Shown here: piece after piece, positions 37,805-46,062 of the stretch
Layout of the letters: each line of letters starts with the position of its first letter
Numbering within the stretch: the stretch's first letter is position 1
Assembly: GCA_937941095.1 (NCBI GenBank)
Contig: CALDYJ010000109.1
Span: forward strand, 1 to 46,062
Origin: an uncultured Saprospiraceae bacterium
GTDB taxonomy: Bacteria; Bacteroidota; Bacteroidia; Chitinophagales; Saprospiraceae
Direction: 5' to 3'
DNA: 46,062 nt
The notes under the pieces: generated by a model
Told to the model about the DNA's origin: nothing
What the model saw: the letters and a program-made list of their open reading frames with translations, nothing else
Database searches by the model: none
Made by a program: the position numbers and the translations under genes

Positions 37805-40276
37805 TTGGACACAATCTTTGCTCCTACTCCTACTTCCACTTATGCTGGCGTTATCTTACCCATTGCCATTAAGAAAGTATACACCTACCTGATACCTGAA
37901 GCCTTACAAGGTAGATTGAGTATTGGAATGAGAGTAGAAGTCCAATTCGGAAAGAGCAAAATTTATACTGGAATAGTTCATTCTTTTTACGATGCAGTTG
38001 AAGAAGGACTAAAGCCTAAGCCTATCTTGCAAGTTCTTGATAAAAAAGCTGTAGTTACTGAACAGCAGTTGGATTTATGGAAATGGATTTCAGAATACTA
38101 TGCTTGCACCTTAGGTGAAATCATGAATGCAGCCTTACCGGCAAATTTGAAACTAAGCAGCGACACCATATTAAGCCTTAGCCCAACCTATGACGAAAAT
38201 GATCAGACTTTAAGCAATAAAGAATTCATCATCATAGAGTCTTTGCGTAATAACAATGAACTTAGTTTAGATCAAGTAAGAAAAATATTAGCACAAAAAA
38301 CAGTGAATCATATTGTTCAAAAGTTGCTACAAAAAAGAATAATTTTTCTAAAGGAAAGCATCAAAGAAAAATACAAACCGAAAGTTGTTGAATGCGTAAG
38401 GTTACAATTTTTATATCGAGAAGAACCAGATCTACTCCAAGAAGCTTTTGATCTCTGTGCAAAGTCGAGCAGGCAAATGGAGACACTCATGGCCTATATA
38501 CAAATTGCTAAGCACAAAAAGAATGTAAGTCGTTCTGCTATTTACCAAGCTGCTCATGTAGATTTATCTGTGCTTAAAGCATTAGTAAAAAAAGGCATTT
38601 TTGAATTTTATTCTTATGAAGGATCAAGAATTAAAAACGACTCTGAACAAATTGAAAAGACTTCTTTAAGTCAGCAGCAAAAAGAAGCATTTGAAGGCAT
38701 TAAAAAAAACAATGCCTCAAACAAAGTCACCCTACTACACGGAGTCACTGGAAGTGGAAAAACAAGGGTATACATAGAATTAATGCAAGAGATCATCGCA
38801 AAAGGTGGTCAAGTACTCTACTTAATTCCAGAAATAGCTCTGACCGCTCAGATCATCGAAAGGCTTAAAAAAGTTTTTGATCAAGACATTGCAGTATATC
38901 ATTCTAGATTAAACAATAACGAGAGGGTTGAAGTTTGGAAAGCTGCACTTGCTGGAAAGGGAATATTAGTAGGTGCGAGGTCAAGTTTATTTTTACCTTT
39001 TAAAAATTTAAAATTAATCATTGTCGATGAAGAACATGATGCCTCGTTTAAGCAAACCGAACCTGCACCGAGATATAATGCGAGAGATGTCGCCGTTTTT
39101 ATGGGGCATCAACACAAGATTCCAGTTTTGCTAGGAACAGCTACACCTTCAATCGAAACCTATTATAACGCTCAAAAAAACAAATACGAACTGGTTGAAA
39201 TGCCTGAGCGATTTGGAGGCATAGAATTACCTGAGATGATCATGGTTGACAAAAGAGATGAAATGAAGCGGAAGAAAATGAAATCCGTTTTCACCTCAGT
39301 ACTTATGGAAGAAATCAGCTTAGCAATTACAGAAAAAAAGCAAGTCATCATATTTCAAAATAGAAGAGGATATTCTCCGACTTTAAATTGCCAATTGTGT
39401 GATTGGAAAATGCAATGTATAAATTGTGATGTTAGTTTGACTTATCACAAATACGCTAATCAATACAACTGCCATTATTGTGGCCTCAAGAAACACGAAC
39501 CTAAAGAATGTCCACAATGTGGACATCACGAATTAGAACTTAAAGGTTTTGGTACAGAAAAAATTGAGGATGAACTAAAAATATTTTTTCCAGAAGCTAG
39601 AATAGCTCGATTAGATTACGATACCGCCAAATCTAAAAATGCCTATGCAAGGATTATAGGAAACTTTGAAGAAGGAGACATTGACATCTTAGTAGGTACT
39701 CAAATGATCACAAAAGGCTTAGACTTTGACAATGTAAAAGTAGTAGGAGTGCTAAGTGCAGATCAAGCATTAGCCTATCCTGACTTTAGATCTGGTGAAA
39801 GAGCCTATCAACTCATTACTCAGGTAGCTGGGAGAGCAGGAAGAAAGAAAGAAAAAGGTAAAGTTATTTTACAGGCTTTTGATGTAAACCATCCAGTTTT
39901 AAAAGAAGTAATGGACGGAAATTTTATTCCTTTTTTTGAACGTGAATTAAAGGAAAGAAAAGAATTTGCTTACCCTCCTTTTTCAAGAATGATCAAACTA
40001 ACTTTAAAACATAAAAAATTAATGAACCTTCAGGATGGGGCTAGAATTTTAGAAGCTTATTTAAAAAACGCCATGGGTGCAAGAGTACAAGGCCCTGCTA
40101 TCCCATACATAGGTAGGATTAGAAATATGTACTTAATGAATTTTTGGATAAAATTAGAAAAGGACCCAAAAATTATAGAAAAAGCGAAAAAAATAATTGC
40201 CATAGGGAGCCTTTCTATGCAGAAAAATCAAGGCTGTGCATCTGTGAGAGTAATTGTAGATGTAGATCCAAACTAA
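37805..40276 (+). CDS. priA: Primosomal helicase PriA
   Basis: The 3'-to-5' DNA helicase restarts stalled forks by recognising D-loops and loading the primosome. The 823 residues include an N-terminal 3'-DNA-binding domain (YAGVILPIAIKKVYTYLIPEALQG), a winged helix region, Walker A LLHGVTGSGKT, the DEEH box (LIIVDEEHD), and LLGTATPSIET. Eight paired Cys form the two zinc sites (CQLC, CINC, CHYC, CPQC). Helicase motifs V and VI (ILVGTQMITKGLDFDNV and QVAGRAGRKKEKG) complete it. The only plausible start is TTG; the frame is open upstream to 37766 but contains no ATG. It ends 74 bp before the lipoprotein gene. Confidence 0.96.
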   Translation: MDTIFAPTPTSTYAGVILPIAIKKVYTYLIPEALQGRLSIGMRVEVQFGKSKIYTGIVHSFYDAVEEGLKPKPILQVLDKKAVVTEQQLDLWKWISEYYACTLGEIMNAALPANLKLSSDTILSLSPTYDENDQTLSNKEFIIIESLRNNNELSLDQVRKILAQKTVNHIVQKLLQKRIIFLKESIKEKYKPKVVECVRLQFLYREEPDLLQEAFDLCAKSSRQMETLMAYIQIAKHKKNVSRSAIYQAAHVDLSVLKALVKKGIFEFYSYEGSRIKNDSEQIEKTSLSQQQKEAFEGIKKNNASNKVTLLHGVTGSGKTRVYIELMQEIIAKGGQVLYLIPEIALTAQIIERLKKVFDQDIAVYHSRLNNNERVEVWKAALAGKGILVGARSSLFLPFKNLKLIIVDEEHDASFKQTEPAPRYNARDVAVFMGHQHKIPVLLGTATPSIETYYNAQKNKYELVEMPERFGGIELPEMIMVDKRDEMKRKKMKSVFTSVLMEEISLAITEKKQVIIFQNRRGYSPTLNCQLCDWKMQCINCDVSLTYHKYANQYNCHYCGLKKHEPKECPQCGHHELELKGFGTEKIEDELKIFFPEARIARLDYDTAKSKNAYARIIGNFEEGDIDILVGTQMITKGLDFDNVKVVGVLSADQALAYPDFRSGERAYQLITQVAGRAGRKKEKGKVILQAFDVNHPVLKEVMDGNFIPFFERELKERKEFAYPPFSRMIKLTLKHKKLMNLQDGARILEAYLKNAMGARVQGPAIPYIGRIRNMYLMNFWIKLEKDPKIIEKAKKIIAIGSLSMQKNQGCASVRVIVDVDPN

Positions 40277-40350
40277 AAAGACTTTACTACTATATTTAAA
40301 AGCCTTAAATTAGCGTTATAAACCTTTATAAATCGAATAAAATACCTACG

Positions 40351-41022
40351 ATGAAGATATTACAATTACTAATCATTTGTTTTTCTTTTGCTGTCCTTTG
40401 TGCATGTAATGATGCAAAGGTCGAAGACAATGGGAATCAAGCAGCTAAAACAGAAACAAAAGCTAAGGTTCCGCATGACCATGATGGTGATGGTGTCCCA
40501 GATCACGGACCCGGCGCACATGGTAAAAAGGAGCACGTTCCGCATGACCATGACGGAGATGGAATCCCAGATCACGGTCCAGGCGAACATGGTAAGTCAA
40601 ATAATACACAACAAGGAAAATCGATGACTCAAAATGAAGCAGATGAGTTAAATGAAAGAATGAAAGCGAAAGCTAAGGAGGCAGAAAAAAGAGAGCCTAA
40701 CGCCGCAGAAAAAGCTACAGGGAATAAAATTTGTGAGTGCTTACAAAAACTTAGTATTTTCCAACGGATCAAAGATGCCAAAGATCAAGAAAGCTTTAAT
40801 AAAGCTGCAGAAAAATCCAATGTCGAAGAAGTTAAAGCCATGCAAAAATGTCATGTGAACTTCATGAAACCTGCTATTGGAAAATTTACAGATCCAGTAG
40901 AAAGAGCAGTACATGGTTTTAAAACCAGAGAAGCCATTAACAAAACATGTTTTGATGGTAATGCAGATCTGTGGTTATTCATGGGGCAGTTTGTTTCTGA
41001 TCGAACAGGTCCTAAAGAATAA
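40351..41022 (+). CDS. Lipoprotein with His/Asp-rich repeats
   Basis: A signal peptide and lipobox (AVLCAC, C19 as lipidation site) show export and anchoring to a membrane. Residues 40-82 hold two copies of a 23-residue unit containing HDHDGDG(V/I)PDHGPG. This resembles a calcium-binding DxDxDG loop (thrombospondin type 3 or dockerin-like) but is also rich in His, so divalent metal binding of either type is possible. A Lys/Glu-rich helix follows, then a domain with four Cys (C128, C130, C167, C200), perhaps two disulfides. The family is not recognised. Confidence 0.75.
   Translation: MKILQLLIICFSFAVLCACNDAKVEDNGNQAAKTETKAKVPHDHDGDGVPDHGPGAHGKKEHVPHDHDGDGIPDHGPGEHGKSNNTQQGKSMTQNEADELNERMKAKAKEAEKREPNAAEKATGNKICECLQKLSIFQRIKDAKDQESFNKAAEKSNVEEVKAMQKCHVNFMKPAIGKFTDPVERAVHGFKTREAINKTCFDGNADLWLFMGQFVSDRTGPKE
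40468..40596 (+). repeat. 69-bp in-frame tandem repeat in the lipoprotein gene
   Basis: The first copy covers 40468-40536 and the second 40537-40596 (shorter at its end). They encode the HDHDGDGxPDHGPGxHG units. The nucleotide copies differ at several codons, so the duplication is not recent. Confidence 0.85.
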
Positions 41023-41044
41023 GCCATATAAAATCAACAGAAAT

Positions 41045-41083
41045 AAAAAAAGTCAAAGGGTAAAATACTCTTTGACTTTTTTT
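41045..41083. terminator. Bidirectional terminator after the lipoprotein gene
   Basis: Arms AAAAAAAGTCAAAGGGT and ACTCTTTGACTTTTTTT (one G-U pair) surround an AAAAT loop. A-tract and T-tract are on both sides, between two convergent genes. Confidence 0.9.
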
Positions 41084-41092
41084 ATTTAATTA

Positions 41093-42868
41093 TTAATTTT
41101 TAATAATCTTCACTACTTCTCTACTTCCATTAGATTTTTGTATCACTATAAAATTCATCCCAAAAGCAAAATGTTTTCCTGCAATACTTATGGTATTAGT
41201 ATGTAAACTCCTAAGCGAATTTTCTTCAAATAGATTTTGTCCCGAGACAGAAATAATTTGCAAAGAAATTATGTCCAAATCATCATTTGTTAAAGTAACA
41301 GATTGATCTGTATTAATAATACTTGGAAATACTTTGTTTTTTAAGCCTGTAATTTTATGATCTTCTTGAAGCAGGTCAAATTGATTCAAATTAGGACTTT
41401 GCATAGAACCATTTGGAACACTTGGAAAACTCGCACAAGATAAATCTCCTGGATTAAGAGGCATATTATAAACTTGCTGTGGATACTTTATTGGAACAAT
41501 AATTTCCTTATAATGATCCATTCTTATGTGAAAATGTTCCTTACCAATTCTTTCAATTTGTTCTAGCTCTGCACAAGCTGTCAAACCACTTTGATCTGTC
41601 TGCATCAAGCCGACAAAGGACCCTCCATTAGTATAACTTAGCTGCAAATAATTGTCAGATTTTAATACATAGTTTCCATTCGTGTTTCTTGCCATAAAAG
41701 TACAATCAGCATCTACCCCTAAATTATACTTATAATAAGTGTCAGGATTAAAAGTTGCATCAACTTTCAAAAAGGAAGCTCGATTTTGTGTTCCAATAAG
41801 CTGAGAACTTAGGAACTCTCTCTCTGTACAACTTATGGCATAATAGCCCGTAGGATCCTTATGAATTGAGCTGGCCCTAATCGGTCTCCCAGATTCTGTT
41901 GGGTACTTAAAAATAATTTGAGGCACAAGATTTAAATCTAAATTAAGGATAGTGATAGCTGGAGGCTCTTCTACTTTTGACATTGTTAAACCATAAGCCA
42001 TTACATATCCATTTTGATCAAAATTTTGAATGATATGAGGTAAGGTTTCAGCTTCAATGCCTATTGTAGGCCCATAATAGGAATGCATAAAATCTTTACT
42101 TATTTCTCCATCTAAATCAATGCCTATGGCAAAAACGTAAGCTTCCGGAAAAACAAAGGAATTGAAATTAACGTTTTGTCCAAAAAGGCCCGCAACTATA
42201 AATCCATTACCTGTGATGTCTTGTACAATTGTAGACACTCGCTCTTGAATCCCTTGTGTAGATGGTTCGAGGCCAGCATTAACATTGATGTATCTGTTAT
42301 ACCAATGCAAAGTACCGCTGGCATGAATCTTCATTGCAGTGATTCGATCTGGAGTAAATGATCTTCCTGCAATAAAATAGTTTTCTAAAGCTTCATTTGT
42401 TCTGCTGATCGCAAGTCCTTCACAATTCAAGCTTGCATTATCGTAAGTATTGCTCCAGATGGTATTCCCACTTCCATCTAAGCGAATTATCCAATTTTCA
42501 TATTGTAGATTTATATTTTCTTTTGTTCCTGCAATAAGTAAATCACCATTATCCATGATACAAATTGCGTTCAATTTTTCATCATAATCAAGTGTTCCAA
42601 TTCTTTTAGTCCAAAGTTCTTGTCCGTTGACGTCTACTTTAATTACCAAGCCATCATACTTGTAAGTCAAAGGGTTGTCATCATCTGTTCTAATACTGTG
42701 TACTGAAATTGCATTGTCATTAGCATCGATCACAATACTATTTTGTGTGCTAATTAAATCTTCGTAAGGCGAATTCTGAATTTCAAATGCCTTGTTGTAA
42801 AATTGAGAATAGCTTATGGTAGAAATAAATAAGCATAGAAAAATTGAGCATAGCGGTTTTACATTCAT
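41093..42868 (-). CDS. Secreted beta-propeller-like protein with probable T9SS sorting domain
   Basis: The 591-residue product has a signal peptide (residues 1-21). A region of repeated short strands resembles beta-propeller blades (LVIKVDVNGQELWTKRIG, WIIRLDGSGNTIWSNTY, ITAMKIHASGTLHWYNRYI), at about 30-420. Then there is a linker, and a C-terminal domain (about 515-591) shaped like a T9SS sorting domain: VFPSIINTDQSVTLTN, ISVSGQNLFEENSL, FGMNFIVIQKSNGSREVVKIIKN. The usual YPNP opening is absent, so the sorting assignment is by overall pattern. Likely an exported surface protein; no enzymatic motif seen. Confidence 0.75.
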   Translation of the reverse strand: MNVKPLCSIFLCLFISTISYSQFYNKAFEIQNSPYEDLISTQNSIVIDANDNAISVHSIRTDDDNPLTYKYDGLVIKVDVNGQELWTKRIGTLDYDEKLNAICIMDNGDLLIAGTKENINLQYENWIIRLDGSGNTIWSNTYDNASLNCEGLAISRTNEALENYFIAGRSFTPDRITAMKIHASGTLHWYNRYINVNAGLEPSTQGIQERVSTIVQDITGNGFIVAGLFGQNVNFNSFVFPEAYVFAIGIDLDGEISKDFMHSYYGPTIGIEAETLPHIIQNFDQNGYVMAYGLTMSKVEEPPAITILNLDLNLVPQIIFKYPTESGRPIRASSIHKDPTGYYAISCTEREFLSSQLIGTQNRASFLKVDATFNPDTYYKYNLGVDADCTFMARNTNGNYVLKSDNYLQLSYTNGGSFVGLMQTDQSGLTACAELEQIERIGKEHFHIRMDHYKEIIVPIKYPQQVYNMPLNPGDLSCASFPSVPNGSMQSPNLNQFDLLQEDHKITGLKNKVFPSIINTDQSVTLTNDDLDIISLQIISVSGQNLFEENSLRSLHTNTISIAGKHFAFGMNFIVIQKSNGSREVVKIIKN

Positions 42869-42997
42869 GATGTATTGTTTTGATTTAATACATAATACAA
42901 AGAAAAAAATTGAAACATTAATAACATTAAACTTTCTTTCATAATGCTAAAAAGGTTTTTAACTACATTTTCTCTTTTACATTAAATGTTTTAATTG

Positions 42998-43035
42998 AAA
43001 AAGGGAGTTTAAATCAATTGACTAAACTCCCTTTT
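42998..43035 (-). terminator. Terminator of the small Cys-rich lipoprotein gene
   Basis: On the minus strand AAAAGGGAGTTTA and TAAACTCCCTTTT (13-bp arms, 11-nt loop) are followed by T residues. It lies 19 bp past the stop at 43054 and before the next minus-strand gene. Confidence 0.85.
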
Positions 43036-43053
43036 AATTAATCTTAGAACTTT

Positions 43054-43584
43054 TTAATCACAGCATTCTTCCGGACATGAAAACACAAATGGTTGACATC
43101 TATAAGTCAACTCTCCTTCAGGTGTATCTACCTCGAGACTAAAACCATGTTCAGCACCACAATCTATTAAAATGGCATTTGCATTAACCTGATTATCATC
43201 TTGATATATGCTTATTAAGGTGGATTGGTGAGCATTTGCCGTTTGAGTAAATCTTATCCCTTCATTATCTTTTGAAGCAAAAACAAGTCTAATTGCTAAA
43301 ATGTCTCTGTCAAAATTATGATATTCCAAAATCCCCATTATAACTTCCATTGCTGACTCGCCTTGTAATTCTATTACACAACCTGCTCCGGTGTAGACAT
43401 CATAACAAGGAAGCGAAATGGTACAAGGATCTTCATCACCAGAATCCCACTCATCTCCTCTTAGACTAATTTCATTTTGAGTTTTCTCGATTTTGATGAT
43501 GGAATCTTCTTGCTGTTGCTTACAAGAATAGATGAACAAACTGCTAATAAAAATAGCAAAAGTAAAAACTAAAATCTTTTTCAT
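43054..43584 (-). CDS. Cys-rich hypothetical lipoprotein
   Basis: The 176-residue product has a signal peptide with lipobox IYSC (C21). An acidic stretch (DEWDSGDEDPC) is followed by a domain with several Cys (ISLPCYDVYTGAGCVIEL) and a terminal cluster (RCQPFVFSCPEECCD). In total nine Cys follow C21, which could form disulfides after export. No homology is recognised. It lies between the thioredoxin-TPR gene and a terminator. Two overlapping inverted repeats lie just upstream of its start. Confidence 0.65.
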   Translation of the reverse strand: MKKILVFTFAIFISSLFIYSCKQQQEDSIIKIEKTQNEISLRGDEWDSGDEDPCTISLPCYDVYTGAGCVIELQGESAMEVIMGILEYHNFDRDILAIRLVFASKDNEGIRFTQTANAHQSTLISIYQDDNQVNANAILIDCGAEHGFSLEVDTPEGELTYRCQPFVFSCPEECCD

Positions 43585-43614
43585 GAATTGAATTTTTGTT
43601 AGTAATGTGTTAAT

Positions 43615-43646
43615 ACTACTTAAAGTAAGTAGTCCAAACAGGACTA
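43615..43646. other. Two overlapping inverted repeats upstream of the Cys-rich lipoprotein gene
   Basis: ACTACTTA/TAAGTAGT (43615-43633, 3-nt loop) overlaps TAGTCC/GGACTA (43630-43646, 5-nt loop). The region lies between two minus-strand genes, 31 bp before the lipoprotein ATG. It could be an operator or mutually exclusive RNA hairpins. Confidence 0.35.
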
Positions 43647-43702
43647 AAAATTCAATTTAGCTTGCGATCTAAGTTTCTAATAAATGATGTTTTTTATCTG
43701 TT

Positions 43703-44587
43703 CTATTTTTTAATATTTTCATAAATTTCTGCTAAACGCTTAACCCCCATTTTATTGTCTGGTTCTATTCTTAATGATGCGAGGTATTCTTTTTTAGCTT
43801 CTTCCCACTTTTCTTTTTTCATGAGACATCTACCATAACTTTCTCTAATGTAAGGTTCGTATTTAAACAATTTGGAATTTAGTTTAAAAACAAACTCTGC
43901 CTCTTCCATTCTTTTTTCAGAAAACAAAACCCAAGCGTACGTATTTAATTCATAAGGAGAACTTATTTCGCGTCTGATTTTTTTAGAAAGCGATTTTTCA
44001 AAATATTCACTATTTAACGAATCAAGTGGATTTTCTTTAAAAACTTCATTCATCATTTCTACTGCAGTGTATCTGGGATTATACGGGTGGCCTAAAGCGA
44101 TGCATTTTATATCTGTGTCGAGATCATGTACTGTACGTTCGACAATTCTACCGATTTCTTTTCCTTCTTTTTCAAAAATAAAAGTAGGCACGCGATGTAT
44201 GTTTCGATCTGCTGTTTCATTATTTGGCCCTTGCTTGTAATGCTCGCCTTCATAATGAACTGCAATGAACTCAAGTTGGTCAATCGAAAGATTCATTGCT
44301 TCCCAAGATTTTACAAACCGAGGCAGCAAATATTTGGTGTCACCACACCAGGTTCCAAGGAAAATTTTGACCTTTGTATCTTTCAGCGCATTGGCCACAG
44401 CAGTACTTGGCAGAGGCCTATGTTCTTGTTCATTTTTCTCATACCATTCCAAATAGTCTTCTCCTTTGAGTGCTTCTAAACTTGTTTGTCCCCAAAGGTG
44501 TACTTTTCCTTTCTTATCAGTAAAAGTTTGTGCCTGAAGGCAAAGCGAACAAAAGAATATAAAGCTGATGCTAAATAGATACTTCAT
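43703..44587 (-). CDS. Secreted thioredoxin-fold protein with C-terminal TPR
   Basis: The 294-residue product has a signal peptide (1-19). A thioredoxin-like domain (about 60-170) follows, with the motif GTWCGDTK around C81; the second Cys of the usual C-x2-C is T84. Strands follow (IDQLEFIAVHYEGE, VPTFIFEKEGKEIGRIVE, including the cis-Pro VPTF). TPR-like helices occupy about 205-294 (YELNTYAWVLFSEKRMEEAEFVFKLN, YEPYIRESYGRCLMKKEKWEEAKKEYLASLR). With one Cys it cannot form the classical intramolecular disulfide. Function is likely a periplasmic redox or scaffold role, unproven. Confidence 0.8.
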   Translation of the reverse strand: MKYLFSISFIFFCSLCLQAQTFTDKKGKVHLWGQTSLEALKGEDYLEWYEKNEQEHRPLPSTAVANALKDTKVKIFLGTWCGDTKYLLPRFVKSWEAMNLSIDQLEFIAVHYEGEHYKQGPNNETADRNIHRVPTFIFEKEGKEIGRIVERTVHDLDTDIKCIALGHPYNPRYTAVEMMNEVFKENPLDSLNSEYFEKSLSKKIRREISSPYELNTYAWVLFSEKRMEEAEFVFKLNSKLFKYEPYIRESYGRCLMKKEKWEEAKKEYLASLRIEPDNKMGVKRLAEIYENIKK

Positions 44588-44762
44588 GTTTTTTAATGCA
44601 ATTTAGTCTAAGCAACTTTTCTAGATGTTAATCTGATTGCAAATGGCTTGTTAACACAGCTTCTTCACCAAGTCAAAAGCCGCATTCACGGAGTATGCCT
44701 TTTATATTTTTTGGATTGCTTTTATCATTACGATAACTAATCACTATTAAAAAGCAAAAGAA

Positions 44763-46040
44763 ATGAAAAGTTTAATCTTAGCAACATTTATGGTAAGTAT
44801 CTTAGGAGGAGGTATATATTATAAATACGACAGCAATCAAGCCAATATTGAGAAGAAAAAATGTGTTTTCAATACCATTTTTGGAGAGGTCCCATTAGAT
44901 AGCTTAACTAAATTCGAAACACCTTTAAATGCTCAAACATCCATTGAAGATGGTTTGAACTGGCTGCAAAGAGCTCAGCATACAGATGGAGGTTGGGGAG
45001 CTGGTTCTCATCAACATCAGCAGCAAATGGATCCACACAAAGTACCATCTGACCCAGCAACAACAGCTATGGTCGCCATGTCCTTATTACGCACTGGCAG
45101 TGACCTTTCAAAAGGTCCTTTTCAGAATCAATTGCAACATGCAACGACATTCATTTTAGATGCTATTGAAAAGGCTCCTACTGGCGGAAAAATAACTGCC
45201 TTGGAAGGGACGCAAATTCAGCGAAAGCTGGGAGACAATATTGACCTAGTTTTAAGCACACAATATTTAACAAATTTATTAGATCATTTAGAAGAAGGGA
45301 GTCCTATGCATGAAAGAACATTCAAGGCTGTCAGCAAGGGAGTTGACATGGTCGAAAAACAAATGGACCAAAATGGAAAAATCAAAAATGCCGGTTGGGC
45401 AGGCGTTTTACAATCTGCCTTTGCTAGCAATGCGATTGAATCCGCAGACTCAAAAGGCATTGCCATTAATAAAGAAAAACTAAAAAAATCAAAAGCATAC
45501 CAAAGTTCAAATTATGATCCAATCAGCAAAGAAGTAGATGCCAAGGATGGAGCTGGAGTTGTCCTTTATTCCGTATCGGGATCAGTAAGAGCTAATGCTA
45601 AAGACTCAAGAAAAGCAAAAAGCTTCATTCAAAAAGCCAAAGCCGAAGGAAAGATAGAATCAGAAGAGGTAAATTATGACAATCTTTTAAAAAGTGGTCT
45701 TGATGAAAAAGAAGCTTTACTTTTAGAAACTGCAGACAAAGTTTATAAATCTGCTAAGCAGAAAGCCATGGAAAAAGAAACCCTTAAGGGATTCGGAAAT
45801 AATGGTGGAGAAGAATTTTTGAGTTTCTTACAAACTGGAGAATCTCTTGTAATCAACAATGATGACAAGTGGAAAGAATGGTATGATATGATGACTAATA
45901 ATTTATTAAGCATTCAAAATAAAGATGGCAGTTGGAATGGACACCATTGCATTACGAGCCCTGTTTTTTGCACAGCGACTTGCATCTTGACTTTATCGAT
46001 TAATAATGATATTGATAATTTATTGCAGAGAGGAGAATGA
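44763..46040 (+). CDS. Exported alpha/alpha-toroid (prenyltransferase/squalene-cyclase-repeat) protein
   Basis: The 425-residue product has an N-terminal signal or anchor (MKSLILATFMVSILGGGIYY). Toroid-like helices lie at about 55-230, with repeat elements W..(Q)..DGGWG (D75-G79), DPATTAMVAMSLLRTG and GWAGVLQSAFASNAIESA. A charged stretch (about 235-340, rich in Lys, Glu and Ala) interrupts the fold. Closing motifs follow: GFGNNGGEEFLSF, then NKDGSWNGHHCITSPVFCTATC (H394, H395, C396, C403, C407). Catalytic Asp motifs of squalene cyclases were not found. The His/Cys cluster could bind a metal. The gene has no neighbour on its strand within the window, and ends 22 bp before the window end. Confidence 0.75.
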   Translation: MKSLILATFMVSILGGGIYYKYDSNQANIEKKKCVFNTIFGEVPLDSLTKFETPLNAQTSIEDGLNWLQRAQHTDGGWGAGSHQHQQQMDPHKVPSDPATTAMVAMSLLRTGSDLSKGPFQNQLQHATTFILDAIEKAPTGGKITALEGTQIQRKLGDNIDLVLSTQYLTNLLDHLEEGSPMHERTFKAVSKGVDMVEKQMDQNGKIKNAGWAGVLQSAFASNAIESADSKGIAINKEKLKKSKAYQSSNYDPISKEVDAKDGAGVVLYSVSGSVRANAKDSRKAKSFIQKAKAEGKIESEEVNYDNLLKSGLDEKEALLLETADKVYKSAKQKAMEKETLKGFGNNGGEEFLSFLQTGESLVINNDDKWKEWYDMMTNNLLSIQNKDGSWNGHHCITSPVFCTATCILTLSINNDIDNLLQRGE

Positions 46041-46062
46041 ATTAAACAAGGTTAGCTATTTG

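Noticed and set aside
40369..40627. Open frames on both strands over the lipoprotein repeats
   Set aside because: They exist because the in-frame repeat keeps other frames open; the lipoprotein frame alone has a signal peptide and lipobox.
31751..46062. tRNA or rRNA genes in the spacers
   Set aside because: No cloverleaf-like or rRNA-like sequence was recognised by eye in any spacer; a covariance-model search was not possible here.

Overview
The window is chromosomal DNA from a member of the Bacteroidota. Three things point there. Two secreted proteins end in type IX secretion (T9SS) sorting domains. Genes have A/T-rich leaders without Shine-Dalgarno motifs. The Bacteroidota -7 promoter element TAnnTTTG recurs upstream of genes. 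The combination of ribosomal genes, multi-domain signalling proteins and T9SS proteins would suit a Saprospiria- or Chitinophaga-like lineage, but the exact lineage cannot be fixed from this sequence alone.

Layout. 1-9209: a 25-bp tandem repeat, dihydrolipoyl dehydrogenase, a small membrane protein, an Omp28-like T9SS protein, and a signalling block made of two paralogous TPR histidine kinases around one NarL-type response regulator. 9224-12883 (minus): carA-eno-ftsB-sucD, a metabolic and division unit directly downstream of the ribosomal cluster. 12994-31750 (minus): the joined str-S10-spc-alpha ribosomal cluster, in the order rpsL-rpsG-fusA-rpsJ-rplC-D-W-B-rpsS-rplV-rpsC-rplP-rpmC-rpsQ-rplN-X-E-rpsN-H-rplF-R-rpsE-rpmD-rplO-secY-map-infA-rpmJ-rpsM-K-D-rpoA-rplQ. 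It holds 28 ribosomal protein genes; tuf and adk are absent. TAnnTTTG elements before rpsL, rpsJ, rplP, infA, carA and ftsB probably divide it into several transcription units. 31975-41022: a GNAT acetyltransferase, a polyprenyl diphosphate synthase, a hybrid histidine kinase that has lost its catalytic residues, a TTCGAA-rich repeat, an overlapping YpdA-HDAC pair, PriA, and a His/Asp-rich lipoprotein. 41093-46040: a second T9SS-like protein, a Cys-rich lipoprotein, a thioredoxin-TPR protein, and an alpha/alpha-toroid protein that runs to the window end.

The most unusual items are: (i) ribosomal protein L17 fused to a helix-hairpin-helix domain; (ii) the pseudo-histidine-kinase with only its C-terminal receiver intact; (iii) the kinase-regulator-kinase block, whose sensors share a periplasmic Cys pair; (iv) a bacillithiol-reductase-like flavoprotein without the described Cys, translationally coupled to a deacetylase; and (v) the toroid protein with a His-His-Cys...Cys...Cys cluster. 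No tRNA, rRNA, insertion sequence, CRISPR array or prophage was seen. No gene-free stretch exceeds 300 bases.
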